From Legionellaceae bacterium (GTDB lineage Bacteria > Pseudomonadota > Gammaproteobacteria > Legionellales > Legionellaceae): DNA of 7,664 nt. The position numbers and the translations under genes were made by a program. Position 1 is the first letter of the stretch. Every line of letters starts with the position of its first letter. This document shows, piece by piece, positions 5,214-7,664 of this stretch. Below the pieces are notes generated by a model, which did not search any database, was not told the origin of the DNA, and saw nothing but the letters and a program-made list of their open reading frames with translations. The DNA is taken from contig CANISA010000069.1 in assembly GCA_947470005.1 (NCBI GenBank), positions 1 through 7,664 on the forward strand. Direction: 5' to 3'.

Positions 5214-6233
5214 ATGAGCCAAATCTCGTTATTTCGGCCAGAGGCGATCGCGCACGCGAAACATAAACAATATGGCGCGGCCTTTATTAATACCCCAGTG
5301 CACTACACGGTGATCACCCTGGGCTGCGGCGTGTTTGTCTTGTGTCTGATTTTATTTGTGATGTTTGCTGAGTTTGCGGAGAAATGCATCGTGACCGGCT
5401 ACGTTAACTCCACGCGAGGCATTGCTCATGCTTATCCCTCGCGGCAAGGCGTGATTGTTAAATGCCATGTGGCGCAAGGCGATCACGTTAAGCGAGGAGA
5501 CCCTTTGTTTCTCATAGATACGTCCTATGATGGCTTAGGCACGTCTCATTCAAGGGATATGTTTGTCCCGCTTCAAAAAAGAAAAGGGGCTCTGGATCGC
5601 GATCTTGCGTATAAACGGCAGCACCTTCAGGCGTTAAAACCGTTATTGCGTAAAAAATACATCTCATCCACTGATTATCATGTGAAACACGATGAAATTT
5701 TAGTGCTAGAAAATCAGAAAAACTTGTTGGAGATGGAGCTCATTCGGTACAAGCAATCACGCGCTTATGTCGTCCGCGCTCCCATTGATGGATTGGTTTC
5801 GGCTGTGATGACCCATGTGGGGCAACACACTCAACTCGCGAAGCCTTTGCTCAGCATCTTGCCACTCCATGCGGCGCTGATTGTGGAATTATACATTCCC
5901 GTGGCTAAATCTGGTTTTCTAAATCCACACGACGCGATTACGATCCATTACGATGCTTACCCCTATCAGCGATTTGGTGCTGCGAAAGGTATTATTCAAA
6001 CCATCAGTCAGACGATTTTAACCGATGCAGAAGAAGATAAGCCTATTCGTGTGAGGCAGCCTTATTATAAAGTCACCGCAACCCTCGATAAGCACGAGGT
6101 GATGGTGTACGGCAAGCCGCGTCAGATCCAACAGGGGATGACGCTTTCAGCCGTTATCATTGGGTCAAAAAAGAAACTGTGGCAATGGATTTTAGATCCT
6201 CTCTACAGTTATTCAGGGAAGCTCTTGGCATGA
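5214..6233 (+). CDS. HlyD-family periplasmic adaptor of a peptide exporter
   Basis: This 339-residue membrane fusion protein would link the inner-membrane ABC exporter to an outer-membrane channel. A cytoplasmic N-terminus (1-30) is followed by one membrane helix (~32-53). A split lipoyl-like domain follows (GVIVKCHVAQGDHVKRGDPLF at ~79-99, resumed at VVRAPIDGLVSAVMTHVGQ, 186-204), with a short helical hairpin between (~115-180). The beta-barrel part and the typical ending QQGMTLSAVIIG then WQWILDPLYSY complete it. It is shorter than HlyD (about 478) because the hairpin is short, nearer to bacteriocin adaptors such as CvaA. GGGAAG (5200-5205) 8 bases upstream supports the start, and its stop overlaps the ABC gene start by four bases (ATGA). 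No outer-membrane TolC-like gene is in the window. Sampled G+C is about 52%. Confidence 0.88.
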   Translation: MSQISLFRPEAIAHAKHKQYGAAFINTPVHYTVITLGCGVFVLCLILFVMFAEFAEKCIVTGYVNSTRGIAHAYPSRQGVIVKCHVAQGDHVKRGDPLFLIDTSYDGLGTSHSRDMFVPLQKRKGALDRDLAYKRQHLQALKPLLRKKYISSTDYHVKHDEILVLENQKNLLEMELIRYKQSRAYVVRAPIDGLVSAVMTHVGQHTQLAKPLLSILPLHAALIVELYIPVAKSGFLNPHDAITIHYDAYPYQRFGAAKGIIQTISQTILTDAEEDKPIRVRQPYYKVTATLDKHEVMVYGKPRQIQQGMTLSAVIIGSKKKLWQWILDPLYSYSGKLLA

Positions 6234-7664
6234 CATCCACTCAGTTCCAATTATTGTTTAAAGCTCGCACGTCTTTACCTGTGATTTTACAAGATGAAAT
6301 CGCTGAATGCGGTCACGCGTGCGTGGCCATGATTAGTCATTACTGGGGCCATAAACTCGATTTGCACGCGATAAGAAAGCGGCATAAACCCTCGGCTCAT
6401 GGAGTGACCCTGCGCGAAATCAATCGAATGTTTGAAGGGATTGGCCTTCAGACGCGTGCATTACGTGTCCCCTTAAGCGAGCTACACCTGATCAAAGGCC
6501 CGGCGGTTTTGCATTGGAACATGAATCATTTTGTTGTGCTGAAGCAGGTGAAAAGAACGCATATCATCATTCACGATCCGGCAATGGGTGTCCGGCATTG
6601 CAGCATGGATGAGGTCTCACGGTCCTTCACGGGTGTTGTGTTGGACGTTGAGAAAACGGATGATTTTAAGCCATTAAACGCGCAGGTCAAACTGAGTCTA
6701 GCTGATTTAATTAAAACAATGACTGGAGCAAAGCCCTTCATAGCACTCCTGCTGGTACTCTCCTTATCCATTGAACTGTTAAATTTGCTAAGCCCGCTGT
6801 TCATGCAATACGTCACGGATCACGTGATTGGTTCAAGCGATCGATCTAATTTGACGCTCCTCGCTTTAGGTTTTGTGATTTTAATTTTTATTTTGGCGTT
6901 TACCGAAACCATTCGCAGCAACATGGTGCTTTATTTAACGTCGCACTTAACCGAAAAATTTTCATCCCATGTCGTAAAACACCTCTTTAGACTGCCCTTG
7001 GATTTTTTTAAAACACGTAACAAAGGTGATATCCAGTCGAAGGTTCAATCCATCGAGCACATCCAGCGGAAAGTGGGCACGGACTTCATCAACACGGTGC
7101 TCGATGGGTTGATGGTCACACTTAACCTGGTGGTGATGTTTATTTATAGTCGGGCGTTGACAAGCATTGTTCTGGCGGCGTTGCTGCTTTTCATCATCAC
7201 GCGATACCTCTCTTATCAAGCACTTCAGAAGCAGACGGCATCATCTATCCATCTGCACGCGAAAACAGCCTCTATTTTTTTAGAATCGCTTCAAGCCATC
7301 ACACCGATTAAGTCGTTTTTAAAAGAGGGCATTCGATTTAATACGTGGCGAAATTTCACCATAGACTCATTGAATGCGGATATTCGGATCGCAAGAATCC
7401 AGACTATGGTTCACGTCACGAACCAATTGCTGTTCAGCCTCGAACACATGGCCGTCATTTACGTGGGTGCCACCCTGGTTTTAGCGAATCAACTGTCGGT
7501 TGGGATGTTGTTTGCATTTTTGGCTTACCGACAACTATTGGTTAATAAATCATCATCTCTGATTCAGCATCTTGTTGATTATAAGCTTATTTCTATTCAA
7601 TTGAATCGACTAAGCGATATCTTATTTCAGGAGCCGGAAGTCATTCAAGCGGGTGCTGGTCGAA
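6230..7664 (+). CDS. C39 peptidase-containing ABC transporter (3'-truncated by window end)
   Basis: The ATG at 6230 overlaps the hlyD stop, with GGGAAG (6216-6221) 8 bases upstream. The frame stays open for 478 codons to the window edge. The N-terminal ~145 residues form a C39 peptidase that removes double-glycine leaders. They include Gln21 and Cys27 in QDEIAECGHAC, His100 in NMNHFVVL and Asp116 in HDPAMG, so the catalytic triad is intact. This separates it from HlyB-type exporters, whose domain lacks the Cys. A transmembrane domain follows with about six helices between ~168 and ~430 (for example FIALLLVLSLSIELL, LLALGFVILIFILAF and VLAALLLFII). The ATP-binding domain should lie beyond the window. 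The protein would cleave both precursors after Gly-Gly while exporting the modified cores, working with the HlyD-type adaptor. Confidence 0.92.
   Translation, partial: MTSTQFQLLFKARTSLPVILQDEIAECGHACVAMISHYWGHKLDLHAIRKRHKPSAHGVTLREINRMFEGIGLQTRALRVPLSELHLIKGPAVLHWNMNHFVVLKQVKRTHIIIHDPAMGVRHCSMDEVSRSFTGVVLDVEKTDDFKPLNAQVKLSLADLIKTMTGAKPFIALLLVLSLSIELLNLLSPLFMQYVTDHVIGSSDRSNLTLLALGFVILIFILAFTETIRSNMVLYLTSHLTEKFSSHVVKHLFRLPLDFFKTRNKGDIQSKVQSIEHIQRKVGTDFINTVLDGLMVTLNLVVMFIYSRALTSIVLAALLLFIITRYLSYQALQKQTASSIHLHAKTASIFLESLQAITPIKSFLKEGIRFNTWRNFTIDSLNADIRIARIQTMVHVTNQLLFSLEHMAVIYVGATLVLANQLSVGMLFAFLAYRQLLVNKSSSLIQHLVDYKLISIQLNRLSDILFQEPEVIQAGAGR

Noticed and set aside
7345..7545. Plus-strand 66-residue ORF in another frame of the ABC transporter
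   Set aside because: The frame from 6230 is continuously open with membrane helices through this stretch, so this is an overlapping shadow.
1..7664. CRISPR array, tRNA, rRNA or insertion sequence with transposase
   Set aside because: No regularly spaced short repeats, no tRNA-like T-loop sequence and no intact transposase or integrase were seen on reading either strand.

Overview
All convincing genes in this window lie on the + strand. The sequence suggests a gammaproteobacterium, most likely of the order Legionellales. The reasons are an AT-rich backbone (about 35% G+C in four sampled lines of the luxR gene), an orphan LuxR-type regulator of a kind common in Legionella, and the C-terminal end of what may be an ankyrin-like protein. 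The genus is an inference; no rRNA or tRNA is present to fix it.

Bases 1-967 are accessory-looking DNA. They hold the tail of an unrecognised protein (ends 226), a 28-codon ORF overlapping its stop, a small charged protein (402-668) whose start codons sit inside a near-consensus sigma-70 promoter, and a gene-poor stretch (669-967) with the first copy of a 75-bp repeat. Bases 968-2415 carry a LOG-family nucleotide phosphoribohydrolase gene and a LuxR-type regulator gene. The second copy of the 75-bp repeat (93% identical, with a perfect 9-bp inverted repeat) follows luxR and forms most of the leader in front of the first precursor gene, so the two copies bracket the LOG-luxR pair.

Bases 2522-7664 read as one RiPP (ribosomally made, modified peptide) export operon. 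It comprises two small double-glycine-leader precursor peptides (2522-2704 and 2732-2896), an MvdC/MvdD-type ATP-grasp ligase (graspetide maturase), a secreted HEAT-repeat protein of unknown role, an HlyD-type periplasmic adaptor, and a C39-peptidase ABC exporter cut by the window end. The inferred path is as follows. The ATP-grasp enzyme crosslinks acidic side chains of the precursor cores to Ser/Thr/Lys side chains. The C39 domain cuts after Gly-Gly during export through the ABC/HlyD channel, which would need an outer-membrane partner not in the window. The HEAT protein acts in the periplasm, possibly in immunity, folding or further processing. The LuxR protein is a candidate regulator because of its position.

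The most noteworthy points are the two dissimilar cores sharing a C-terminal D-x-x-V-D ending, the D-x3-D-x3-D ladder in the first core, the HEAT partner, the duplicated hairpin element ahead of the precursors, and the jump in G+C from about 35% (luxR) to about 52% (hlyD).
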